NCBI RefSeq assembly: GCF_004770745.1
Contig: NZ_RQGD01000010.1
Location: 62,001 to 126,000, forward strand
DNA: 64,000 nt
Reading direction: 5' to 3'
Source of the DNA: Leptospira ognonensis
GTDB lineage: Bacteria; Spirochaetota; Leptospiria; Leptospirales; Leptospiraceae
Below, piece after piece: positions 9,098-17,284 of this stretch; within the stretch, counting starts at the first letter, position 1, and each line of letters opens with the position of its first letter. The notes beneath the pieces are model-generated. The model saw nothing but the letters and a program-made list of their open reading frames with translations, was not told the DNA's origin and ran no database searches. The position numbers and the translations under genes are program-made.

Positions 9098-10466
9098 CTT
9101 TTACACCAAAACAAAGTAGTAATATAAAGTTAACCAAGATAAAAATGGAAAAACTTTTATAATTCGATAGCATCTTTTTGATTTTATATTTTTCAAATAT
9201 TTGGGCAGTAATAAATAATAAAAGGATCAGTTTCGAATAATTTCCGAATAGAATTGGAAGCCCGTTTGGCTCGGAAACTAATAGCATTTTCTTAATCATG
9301 AGAAAGGCATTAGCCATCGAATCCCCTCGGAAGAAAGGGATACTTATGGCAATACAAAAGAGTGTGAAAATGCGGCAAATTGCCAGGTAAATAACACCTC
9401 CTTTCCTATTTAAATAATCTCTAAGACCTGTTTTTGCATACTGTCTTTCAGAGATCAGCATCACTGAATGCCAAATCCCCCACACAAGGAAATGGATGCC
9501 TGCGCCATGCCATATCCCACCAAACAAGAAGGTGATGAAAATATTTCTACAGACAAGCCATTCAGAACCTCGCGATCCACCAAGAGGTATGAAAATATAA
9601 TCACGGATCCAGGATGTAAAAGAAATATGCCACCTAGACCAATGTTCGCTGATGCTTGTGACATTAAATGGAAAATAAAAATTTGGATCAAATTGAAATC
9701 CAAAAAGACGCGCGACACCAATGGCAATGTCTGTGTAGCCAGAGAAATCGAAATAGATCTGCCACATGAACGCAAATATTGCGATCCAAGTATCAATGGC
9801 ACTTGCGCCCGCAGAATTTTGGAAAACAGCATCTACGCAGACCGCGAGGTTATCAGCAAAAACTACTTTTTTTGTAAAACCTATAAGAATTTGTGCAAAG
9901 GATTCCCGCATAACGGCAAGATCCACGGGCAGACGATTCTCTAAATCTCGAAAGAAGGTCGTGGCACGCACAATGGGTCCCGCAACGAGTTGAGGGAAAA
10001 AGGAAACATATAAGGAAAATTCTAAGAATGATTTCCTAGCAGGAAGGATACCACGGTATACATCAATCGTATAACTCATTGACTGGAAGGTATAAAAGGA
10101 AATCCCCACAGGCAAAATGATATTATACACCGGAAACCTAAAGTCCGTGATCCCTATGTCATTCCAAATACCTAAAAAGAAGTTTGTATATTTAAAGTAA
10201 GCCAGAAATCCAATATTTACCACGAGAGAAAGCGTAAGAAATAATTTACGTTTCGGATCCTCTATTTCCAATTTGGAAATTGAAATCGCTGCATAATAAT
10301 CGATTACGATTGAAAACAAAAGCAGGCCAAGAAAATAATAATTCCAAGCCATATAGAAGTAAAAACTGGCAAATAGAAGAAGGATCGATTGCCTTTTCCC
10401 CGCGTATTGGTAGACCACCCAAACGACGGGAAAGAAAAAAAGAAAATGTATTGAATTAAATAGCAT
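9066..10466 (-). CDS. MBOAT-family O-acyltransferase (AlgI-like)
   Basis: A 466-residue polytopic membrane protein. The motif FLFGGIWHGAGIHF contains the membrane-bound O-acyltransferase catalytic histidine, and SEHWSRWHISFTSWIRDYI is the typical AlgI/DltB-like segment. It starts with a hydrophobic run (MLFNSIHFLFFFPVVW) as in AlgI. The predicted job is transfer of an acyl group, usually acetyl, across the membrane onto an exported polysaccharide or other envelope glycan. The upstream neighbour is an SGNH-like exported protein (11-bp overlap), the usual partner that completes the transfer. The target glycan is not encoded nearby in an obvious way, although a glycosyltransferase-like gene lies 2 kb downstream on the other strand. 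Confidence 0.93.
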   Translation of the reverse strand: MLFNSIHFLFFFPVVWVVYQYAGKRQSILLLFASFYFYMAWNYYFLGLLLFSIVIDYYAAISISKLEIEDPKRKLFLTLSLVVNIGFLAYFKYTNFFLGIWNDIGITDFRFPVYNIILPVGISFYTFQSMSYTIDVYRGILPARKSFLEFSLYVSFFPQLVAGPIVRATTFFRDLENRLPVDLAVMRESFAQILIGFTKKVVFADNLAVCVDAVFQNSAGASAIDTWIAIFAFMWQIYFDFSGYTDIAIGVARLFGFQFDPNFYFPFNVTSISEHWSRWHISFTSWIRDYIFIPLGGSRGSEWLVCRNIFITFLFGGIWHGAGIHFLVWGIWHSVMLISERQYAKTGLRDYLNRKGGVIYLAICRIFTLFCIAISIPFFRGDSMANAFLMIKKMLLVSEPNGLPILFGNYSKLILLLFITAQIFEKYKIKKMLSNYKSFSIFILVNFILLLCFGVKDAKSFIYFAF

Positions 10467-11571
10467 GCTTTAGTAGGGAATCAGCAAGGGCATCCGTGAA
10501 AATTTCCATCCCCTTTTCATTTAAATGAATCAAATCATAATAATATGCTTCATTATTTATAGAGGGGATCACATTCGATAAATCAAATTTCTGATTGATC
10601 ATAGAGGCACTAAATTCCTTTTCCCAAAATTCGCGCCGAAGGTCGTTATCCTTTAGATCCAAATGATGGTTCACTGGAGGGTATACATTAATGATTTTAA
10701 TCTTTTGGTCAGCGATGAATTTATAAAAATTGGAAAGCCGAAGCTTAAATAAGTCAGTTAGTTCATTGGCTTCGAGAGTAAACTTTGTTTCGTCCACCAA
10801 TTTACAAGTTTTATGAAGAGCGTCCAGATGATGTCTGTCAGATCCTTCAGGTATGGAAGTTCCTGGTATTGTTTTCACCAAACACTCAGTAACGGAACTA
10901 AATTGATAAGGCGAGAGAGATTGTTTATATTCATTTGTATATATATAATGGTTACCTTTATCTCTTTTAATCTCTTTACAAAACTCTTTCCATCTTTTCT
11001 CGGGTTTTAAGATTAAATCAGCAATGTCATGGCGGTATGCAACCCACCTAACAAAAAGATAAATATAATCTTTCCACGAGACAACGTATCTGTCCTCATC
11101 CAATTTGGAAAGCGTTTCCCATCTATTTAATTCCGTGACCATTGCTAGACTCGAATCAATTAAGGTTCGCCTATCGACCCAGGGTAGGTGCATCTCGTTC
11201 ACATGGATGATGTATTTAAGATCAGGGTTCGCTTTTAAAAATTTTCGTAACGCTAATTCTTGTACAATCAGTTCGGAACCTGGAATGGCAATGGATTGGG
11301 CGATGAGTCCTTTTGATTTGATTTTTTCATTCAATCGTTTGGCCGAGATGCCTTCGTAGGCAATGGAGGTTCCAATGATAAGAATGTTTGGTTTAAGTAT
11401 CGGGATGGATTTCACTGCCGAGTCTGTGATGCGATTTACACTCTGGGCATAGGAAGTTTTCTTCTGGAAAGGCTTATAGCAACCGATCTGCATGAAAATT
11501 TCCGTTAGCAAGATAAATGAAAGAGCGAAAAGGAAGGATTTATCCTTTAGAAAATCTTTAAGTGCATCCAT
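10456..11571 (-). CDS. SGNH-hydrolase-like exported partner of the MBOAT acyltransferase
   Basis: A 371-residue protein with an N-terminal signal anchor (about residues 11-30). NILIIGTSIAYEG resembles the block-I G-x-S strand-loop of AlgX/AlgJ/DltD and related SGNH-like proteins, and YYYDLIHLNEKGMEIF supplies the D-x-x-H block V. It therefore may accept the acyl group on the catalytic serine and pass it to a polymer. Leptospiral relatives are commonly labelled DUF1574, from memory. It overlaps the MBOAT start by 11 bp, so the two are almost certainly coupled. Its own start at 11571 has a weak ribosome site. Confidence 0.75.
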   Translation of the reverse strand: MDALKDFLKDKSFLFALSFILLTEIFMQIGCYKPFQKKTSYAQSVNRITDSAVKSIPILKPNILIIGTSIAYEGISAKRLNEKIKSKGLIAQSIAIPGSELIVQELALRKFLKANPDLKYIIHVNEMHLPWVDRRTLIDSSLAMVTELNRWETLSKLDEDRYVVSWKDYIYLFVRWVAYRHDIADLILKPEKRWKEFCKEIKRDKGNHYIYTNEYKQSLSPYQFSSVTECLVKTIPGTSIPEGSDRHHLDALHKTCKLVDETKFTLEANELTDLFKLRLSNFYKFIADQKIKIINVYPPVNHHLDLKDNDLRREFWEKEFSASMINQKFDLSNVIPSINNEAYYYDLIHLNEKGMEIFTDALADSLLKHAI

Positions 11572-11711
11572 TGGTCAGGCGTAAAGAATCCAAATCGGGG
11601 ACAAGTTGTAAAGGAATTTATAATATCGAACTCTAGAAAAAGAAGTTGTGGATTTAGTACAAACTGAAGACTTTCAACTATCTCAATGTATTTATGAAGG
11701 AGTATTGAAAC

Positions 11712-12089
11712 ATGAAAATTATAGGAAGCTTAATCGGAATCCTTGTTGTCGTATTGCTTTTATTAGCTGGATATACTTGGGGAGTTCTTAATTGGAGTTA
11801 TTCTGTCGGAGATCGCGCAGGGTATGTCCAAAAGCTTTCCAAAAAAGGATGGGTCTGCAAAACCTGGGAAGGAGAAATCGCTCTTGTCACGATGCCTGGC
11901 ACTGTGGCCGAAAAGTTTTATTTTACAGTAAGGGACGAATCCATTGCCAAACAAATTAATGATTCCATCGGTAATCGCATTGTGCTTGAATACGAAGAGC
12001 ATGTTGGCCTCCCTACGACCTGTTTTGGCGAGACTGGATACTTCATTACGGGCATCAAAGCCATCAATATAGAATCAGGAAATCCGTAA
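11712..12089 (+). CDS. small membrane-anchored protein of unknown function
   Basis: A 125-residue protein with one N-terminal helix (residues 4-24) and a short soluble domain containing GWVCKTWEGE and EYEEHVGLPTTCFGETGYFITGI. Two cysteines may pair outside the membrane. A strong ribosome site AAGGAG precedes the ATG by 9 bases. Homologues with this signature are widespread in Bacteroidetes and spirochaetes and have sometimes carried the label 6-phosphogluconate dehydrogenase, which the sequence does not support: there is no dinucleotide-binding fold. Role unknown. Confidence 0.7.
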   Translation: MKIIGSLIGILVVVLLLLAGYTWGVLNWSYSVGDRAGYVQKLSKKGWVCKTWEGEIALVTMPGTVAEKFYFTVRDESIAKQINDSIGNRIVLEYEEHVGLPTTCFGETGYFITGIKAINIESGNP

Positions 12090-12230
12090 GAAATTTTGGA
12101 GCGACTCGGATTTTCTCGCAGGGAGGAGTCTTTGTGGTAAAACCGATCGCATCCCACTCTCCCCTGATTGAATAAATTACTTGATAAAAATCGGAAGTTC
12201 ATAGCAATTTAGCCTACAAGAAGAACCGAA

Positions 12231-12941
12231 GTGCAATTAGAAGCCGAAATTTATATACAAGAGAGTCTTTACAAAACGGTCCCACTCGGGGACAAATTAT
12301 CTTCTGGTTCTAGCTACACTCTAGAAATCCCCACAAGCGATATCTTAGCTAACAGAAAACTAGTCTCGCCTGAGATCCTTTCCATAGAATCCATTATTAA
12401 GGAAAATCTCCACAGCATACGTAAAAACACTAGCGACGATTCCGTGTTAACTGATGTGATTGAGTCTGGAGATATTTCGATCCATTTAAAAGACGAGACA
12501 GGAAGGATTTACAAAATGATCCAAATCCTAGATATGAATTCGGGTGTCTATCCTCCGAGTGTGGACTTTTTTGAGTGTGACATAGACATTGATATCTTTG
12601 GGTTTTTTCTTTTGTGTACGCTAGAGTCGGAAGCTCGACAATCATCCATCCTGCTTTCCTTTAAAATGATCATAGATAAATTATTAATAGAAAAAGTGAA
12701 CGAATACCGACGAACGCGTGATTTGCGGATTCTTGATGTCGGTTCGGGTATTTGTCTGAATGTAAAGAGTCTGTCTCCTGACATAGATGCAGAAGAAGAT
12801 AATTTTGAGATCGGACAACTCATTCTATTAGAGAGGCTCTTGTCTAAAATCCAAAGAAATCGAATTTCTAAAAAAAATCGACGCCGATATTATATGTTAG
12901 GTGAAAAAATCTTTAGAGAACTGCAAAAAGTTTCTAGATAA
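12231..12941 (+). CDS. conserved-looking hypothetical protein
   Basis: A 236-residue soluble protein beginning with GTG. I do not recognise a family. The N-terminal half (LEAEIYIQESLYKTVPLGDK ...) is strand-rich; the centre has a DFFECDIDIDIFGFFLL segment that may be a buried strand pair, and the C-terminus is basic and helical (RISKKNRRRYYMLGEKIFREL). No signal sequence or catalytic motif can be picked out. It stands alone between a small membrane-anchored protein and a convergent membrane-anchored protein whose stop lies only 3 bp away. Confidence 0.6.
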   Translation: MQLEAEIYIQESLYKTVPLGDKLSSGSSYTLEIPTSDILANRKLVSPEILSIESIIKENLHSIRKNTSDDSVLTDVIESGDISIHLKDETGRIYKMIQILDMNSGVYPPSVDFFECDIDIDIFGFFLLCTLESEARQSSILLSFKMIIDKLLIEKVNEYRRTRDLRILDVGSGICLNVKSLSPDIDAEEDNFEIGQLILLERLLSKIQRNRISKKNRRRYYMLGEKIFRELQKVSR

Positions 12942-12944
12942 TTT

Positions 12945-13643
12945 TTAAACTTCTACAGCGGCTTGGGAAAGGAATTCTTTCAACTCATCCATCTCTTTTG
13001 TGAAGTAGACTGGTCTTGGAACTCGTGTATCTTTTAGTAAAAAGGCTATACCTTGGTCATAAAATACGACTTGGTCTAATTCATACGATTGGTATGTATA
13101 ACTGGCATTTCCAGAATAAAAAACAAATTTACCATCTTCCTCTTTCAACTTTGCGGGTCCTACGCGTTTGAAGTTTCGAAGTGTTTCCTCTGAGGATTCT
13201 GTTTCTGACAGGTCCTTTTCACCAAACGGAATTTTACCAGAATGATCGAGATATAAAATGCCTTCCATATGAAAGGAGGTGATCTTTGGTTCCACCTCTA
13301 AGGGGACTTCCTCAAATCCTTCTTCAGAATCTTTCAAAATTGTTGTTTTTTCCACGATGGAGGGCGGAGGTACCGCCTGCTTCGTATAATTAATGCTAGG
13401 TTCCTGCCAGTGGGGCTTGGAGTCGGCAATCTCCCGATCCCTACGAATCCGTTCATCGAGTTGAGGGGAAACACTGGAAAGGGGTTGGTGGCGAAAATTG
13501 GCACTGTATCCTGGGCCTGCTTGGCCTCTTTCCGAAACAGTCCGCTTTGTACCTGCGCTTACATTTGCAGAATTCGGATTTAGGGATACATATAGGAAAC
13601 AAAGTACCCCAACGATGATCATTGCAATTGCCGCGTATAACAT
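12945..13643 (-). CDS. membrane-anchored hypothetical protein
   Basis: The 232-residue protein has one N-terminal helix (residues 2-20) and then a long Pro/Ser-rich, probably disordered linker (to ~115). The C-terminal ~110 residues form a compact domain with repeated aromatic strands (SYTYQSYELDQVVFYDQGIAFLL and PVYFTKEM). An excellent ribosome site (AGGAGGGG) is one base from the ATG. I do not recognise a family. It is divergent from the PpiD-like gene, with 84 bp between starts, so both may share a promoter region. Confidence 0.6.
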   Translation of the reverse strand: MLYAAIAMIIVGVLCFLYVSLNPNSANVSAGTKRTVSERGQAGPGYSANFRHQPLSSVSPQLDERIRRDREIADSKPHWQEPSINYTKQAVPPPSIVEKTTILKDSEEGFEEVPLEVEPKITSFHMEGILYLDHSGKIPFGEKDLSETESSEETLRNFKRVGPAKLKEEDGKFVFYSGNASYTYQSYELDQVVFYDQGIAFLLKDTRVPRPVYFTKEMDELKEFLSQAAVEV

Positions 13644-13727
13644 ACCCCTCCTATTATCTTATGTTTTACCAATTCCCTTGATTACATTTTTTCTTTACAA
13701 GCCTGGTTCCTTGGAAACCCTTCTCAT

Positions 13728-14975
13728 ATGTTCGAAGAAGAAGCAACAACCTGGAAAGAAAAACTCACTAGAGCCGTTGTAGGTTTGTTTTTATTTATAC
13801 TTGTATCCATGCTCGTCGTAACCTTTCTCCCTGGAGATGCGGAGCAGAGCTTTATCGGAGCCCTCACGGGTAGTTCCTCCACCAAAGCTGGCTCTATCGC
13901 CGGAAGATCCGTTCCCATGGATTATTTCAATGCAGCTCGCAGAGATTGCTATTACCGCTACCAACAGTATTCCAAAGAAATGGCAGGGAACAACGAACTC
14001 ATCCAATCCTGTGCATTTTCGACAACGAAAGAACTTTTTATTGCCAATGATATCGCTAGTGCAGTCGGTTTTCGCGTTTCGGAAACGAGCATCAAACGGG
14101 ACCTCTCGCTTCAGGCACGTCAAATTCACAAAGAGACTGCCTCCCAAGCCGGCTATGGAGAAGAGGATACACGCACCGTAGACCAGATCTACCAACAGAT
14201 CCTGCGCTCCACTCCTATGGCCTACCGACTCGATTCAGCCACGGGCTATTCACTTTTCCAAGGTTTCCTAGACCAAAAGATGACCCCATCACCAGCAGAA
14301 TCAGAAATCGAAGCAGAAGCAAAATCTGCCAAGGTAAGCTTTCGTCTAGTTGCTTTTACCGAAGTCAACCTTCTAAACCAACTAGAATCTAAAATCCAAA
14401 TCAGTGACGCAGACCTCCTTTCCGAATACGAAAAGGAAAAGAAAGAGGGCAATCTAAACAAAGACGGAAACGGTAAGATTCCAACCTTCGAAGAAAGAAA
14501 ACAAGTTCTCACCTCTAAATTAAAATTTGATCGCAAGCGGAAAGATTTGGAGGTTTGGAAGAAAAAGATTCAATCTCTTGTTTTGGCTGATAATGCCCTT
14601 GAAGCCATTTCCAAAGAGACATCCCAAAGTATCGAATCCATTGCCGCGACACCCTTATCTAATTTGAAGCTTTTGCAATCTCCCAAAGGAACCAGTTTTC
14701 GATTGGCCTCGGACCCAAAATTCTGGGAAGAGCTCTCCGCCAATCCTTTCGGGAAAAAGAAAGTCCTCGGACCGTTTACAGACAATGACAAACAGATCTA
14801 TGTGGAATTTGGAGACCTCTCGTTCTCCCCTTCAGGCCCAGCACCAAAAAAAGCTGAGAACACTGCCGAAGAAATGATGAAACAAAACAAACTTCTTGGC
14901 TTTTTTATTGAAATAAACAAGTCCTTATCAGGAGAATACAACATCGACAAGCAAAAGGCTCTGTCTTTAGAATAA
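13728..14975 (+). CDS. membrane-anchored PpiD/SurA-N-like protein without PPIase domain
   Basis: A 415-residue protein with one helix at residues ~15-34 and a large periplasmic helical domain. The arrangement of anchor, an SIAGRSVPMDYFNAAR stretch and long charged helices resembles the SurA_N/PpiD chaperone fold. No rotamase (parvulin) motif is apparent, so it may be a chaperone-type or structural relative only. Its stop overlaps the start of the CheX-like gene (TAATG), so the two are translationally coupled. The functional link of a periplasmic protein with a cytoplasmic CheX is unexplained. Confidence 0.6.
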   Translation: MFEEEATTWKEKLTRAVVGLFLFILVSMLVVTFLPGDAEQSFIGALTGSSSTKAGSIAGRSVPMDYFNAARRDCYYRYQQYSKEMAGNNELIQSCAFSTTKELFIANDIASAVGFRVSETSIKRDLSLQARQIHKETASQAGYGEEDTRTVDQIYQQILRSTPMAYRLDSATGYSLFQGFLDQKMTPSPAESEIEAEAKSAKVSFRLVAFTEVNLLNQLESKIQISDADLLSEYEKEKKEGNLNKDGNGKIPTFEERKQVLTSKLKFDRKRKDLEVWKKKIQSLVLADNALEAISKETSQSIESIAATPLSNLKLLQSPKGTSFRLASDPKFWEELSANPFGKKKVLGPFTDNDKQIYVEFGDLSFSPSGPAPKKAENTAEEMMKQNKLLGFFIEINKSLSGEYNIDKQKALSLE

Positions 14976-15439
14976 TGCAAATCAAAGCCGACTTTATCAA
15001 TCCCTTCCTCGAGGCAGCAACGATCGTTTTTCGTGACGTTCTCGGTCAAGATCTCATACGAGGAAAGATCGGGATTAAGGATTCACCAACTCCGTCTCAT
15101 GAACTTGCCATCATCATTGGTGTGGTGGGTTCATTCAGCGGCGAGGTAGTCTATAGTATGAACTTGGATGCGGCCTATAAAATCTCTCGTAAGCTTGTGC
15201 CAGGGCTTTCTGATGACGATGTTAAAAATGAATATAAGGACATCCTAGGCGAGATCGCAAACATGACTACGGGCAATGCGATGAATATCTTTACGTCTTC
15301 AGGTCAGTCAGTTGAGATCACGACACCTAACATCCAAGAGTCTAAAAGTACATCCGTCCGTTTTAACAAAAAGCCCACACTCTCCATCAACTTATACTCC
15401 AAATACGGACGAGTCGAAGTTAACGTAGCTATCGCTTAA
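14975..15439 (+). CDS. CheX-like chemotaxis phosphatase
   Basis: A 154-residue protein matching the CheX family: N-terminal FINPFLEAATIVFRDVLG, a central GSFSGEVVYSMN strand pair, and the E-I-x-N-M-x-x-G-N-A segment (LGEIANMTTGNAMN) where CheC/CheX/FliY phosphatases place the catalytic Glu and Asn. Function: dephosphorylation of CheY-P, tuning flagellar switching in spirochaetes. One catalytic motif is visible, as in CheX rather than CheC. The start overlaps the stop of the previous gene. It converges with the TPR gene, their stops overlapping by 4 bp. Confidence 0.85.
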   Translation: MQIKADFINPFLEAATIVFRDVLGQDLIRGKIGIKDSPTPSHELAIIIGVVGSFSGEVVYSMNLDAAYKISRKLVPGLSDDDVKNEYKDILGEIANMTTGNAMNIFTSSGQSVEITTPNIQESKSTSVRFNKKPTLSINLYSKYGRVEVNVAIA

Positions 15440-16452
15440 ATGCCTAAGGGCGATTCTATGAGTCGCCTTCTCTCTCCTGCATCCTTCTTAAAATCATTTC
15501 CTGGAGTTTCTTCCCGGCCTTCTGTTACTTTCAGATAATTATCATAGTATTTTTTTGCTCTTTCTAAGTCTCGATCAGGCCATGCGCTTTCATAAATCCT
15601 ACCAGCATAATAATGAGCTGTCGTAAATTCTTTGGCAGTCTTAAACTCTTTCATGAGCCGAACCAAATGGTGTAAGGCAGGTCGATACTCTTGCCTACGG
15701 AAGAGAAGAACGGCAATTGCCAAATGTGTCCTTGGTGTGATTTCTGGGTGAACGGGAAATCCCGTTACCAATTTTAGATATTCTTTATATGCCTTTTCCT
15801 CAGATTCGCTGTTCCCCATACGATCAAGAGATCTAGCGAGTTCAAACTGTGCTTTGATCTTGGCATCGGGGTCTTCGATCTTTTCTACAAGCCCAGAACC
15901 TTCCATGTCCTTTGCATCTAATCCGAATAAGTTGGCGTTTTCGGTTCGAGAAACATTTGCGAGTGTCCCCTCCTTCGAATAGGAATCAGCAAATTCAGTT
16001 TCTGCGGATTGTTTTTTGTTTCGGGTTAGGAGCGCCTTACCTCGCTTCAACGGAGGTTCTGTAGGATCTACAACTTCCCCTTTGCCTTTCTTTTTCTTTT
16101 TTGGTTTAGGAGAGTCCGTATTTGCACTTACGGTATTTGCACTGGCTTCTGAGTTTTTTCCCAAGGTTCCATTGCTTTTTTCAGATTTTCCATCATTCGG
16201 AGCAGAAATATCACTTTTTTTCAGATTGCTTGGTTCGCTCAACGGACTGTTTGGGTCTCGATCCTGATTTTCGCGTAGTAAGTCCGTTTCTGATTTGGTA
16301 TCAGTAGTAGCAGGCTCGACGGGAAAGGGCAGAAAAATTTCAGTCGCGTTTGGGACTTGGTCAGAAGCCTCTAGTGTCAGCGCAAAAGGCACAGACAAAG
16401 ATAGAAGAAATGCGAGTCGCAAAATACGAATGAATGGATAAAAGGCTAACAT
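15436..16452 (-). CDS. exported TPR-repeat protein
   Basis: The N-terminus (residues 8-27) is a signal peptide ending near LEASD. A long low-complexity region (~30-150) rich in Ser, Asn and Lys contains KPKKKKKGK. The C-terminal ~150 residues form TPR-like helix pairs (IKAQFELARSLDRMGN, THLAIAVLLFRRQEYRPALHHL, TTAHYYAGRIYES). The product is probably periplasmic and protein-binding. It is the last gene of a three-gene unit with the OmpA-like and membrane proteins, 4 bp from the previous stop. Its specific partner is unknown. Confidence 0.75.
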   Translation of the reverse strand: MLAFYPFIRILRLAFLLSLSVPFALTLEASDQVPNATEIFLPFPVEPATTDTKSETDLLRENQDRDPNSPLSEPSNLKKSDISAPNDGKSEKSNGTLGKNSEASANTVSANTDSPKPKKKKKGKGEVVDPTEPPLKRGKALLTRNKKQSAETEFADSYSKEGTLANVSRTENANLFGLDAKDMEGSGLVEKIEDPDAKIKAQFELARSLDRMGNSESEEKAYKEYLKLVTGFPVHPEITPRTHLAIAVLLFRRQEYRPALHHLVRLMKEFKTAKEFTTAHYYAGRIYESAWPDRDLERAKKYYDNYLKVTEGREETPGNDFKKDAGERRRLIESPLGI

Positions 16453-16456
16453 CAGT

Positions 16457-17281
16457 TTACTTACGAAGTGGCTCTAAAGCGCGCATTTTTCTCTGGTTAG
16501 GGGAAGTCTCACCAGAATCGGTCTCTTTTAAGGCCGCCTCTTTTCTCTTCTTTTCAGCAGATAGCTTTTCAAGTTTCTCGAGTCGGTCCAGAGTCTTTTT
16601 AAAACGAATGTCCTCTTCTGACTCACCATCTAGAGCACTTGAACTTGCATCAGGTATCGCATTTTTTGGTTTCGAGGAAAGGCTAGGATTTTTTCTTTCT
16701 AGCTCTTTTGGGTCGCCAATTTCCTTTAGGGCATCTGTATTTTCCCAGACACCTATGGATTCTACATTTAGAGGTGAGGAAATGAGTCCATCGCCAGAGG
16801 GAGTCGCAAGTGGAGGAACGTTTGTTTGTTGGTTTTTACGGTTCCGAAAATCATATTCTTTTCCTAGAAAATCATCTGTTTCTGGAGCCGGTTTCTCTTC
16901 GAGATTGCCCCTTTCGCGTTCACTCACAAATTCAAACTGCATCCTATGATTTGCTTCGTATTTAACATCCTCTGGATTTGACATACGTACATCTTTACGA
17001 GATCGATTGTATTCTTTTTCGATTTCCATTGAAAACAAAGACCGAGTATCGGATGCTAGTTGCAAACCTTCAGGGGTGGCATTTTCCCAGCCTTTTTTCG
17101 CTCCCGTGTAGATGCCCATAAGGAGAAAGAAAACCAGAAGAGAAAGGGCTATTTTTTTAAGTAGTGAGGCAACTTGTGGAGGGATTTTGTCGACAAGTCC
17201 GTCGACCGCTCCCATCATTTTTTTAGTATCTACATTTACTTTTGGGATACTGGGAATATTGATCTTCTTTAGATCTACCAT
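16457..17281 (-). CDS. single-pass membrane protein, middle gene of OmpA-TPR operon
   Basis: A 274-residue protein with a cytoplasmic ~42-residue N-terminus, one membrane helix at about 43-60 and a long periplasmic, charged and largely disordered tail with acidic and basic clusters. The C-terminal ~80 residues (EEDIRFKKTLDRLEKLEKLSAEKKRKEAAL) look coiled coil. No family is recognised. It lies 3 bp after the OmpA-like gene and 4 bp before the TPR gene, so all three are probably made together and may form an envelope-spanning complex. Confidence 0.6.
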   Translation of the reverse strand: MVDLKKINIPSIPKVNVDTKKMMGAVDGLVDKIPPQVASLLKKIALSLLVFFLLMGIYTGAKKGWENATPEGLQLASDTRSLFSMEIEKEYNRSRKDVRMSNPEDVKYEANHRMQFEFVSERERGNLEEKPAPETDDFLGKEYDFRNRKNQQTNVPPLATPSGDGLISSPLNVESIGVWENTDALKEIGDPKELERKNPSLSSKPKNAIPDASSSALDGESEEDIRFKKTLDRLEKLEKLSAEKKRKEAALKETDSGETSPNQRKMRALEPLRK

Positions 17282-17284
17282 TGT

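Noticed and set aside
9468..9944. Long plus-strand frame opposite the MBOAT gene
   Set aside because: No family, poor composition, and it is fully antisense to a strongly recognised MBOAT sequence.
16434..16949. 171-residue plus-strand frame rich in Ser/Phe
   Set aside because: Antisense to the one-helix protein gene; composition typical of a shadow frame.
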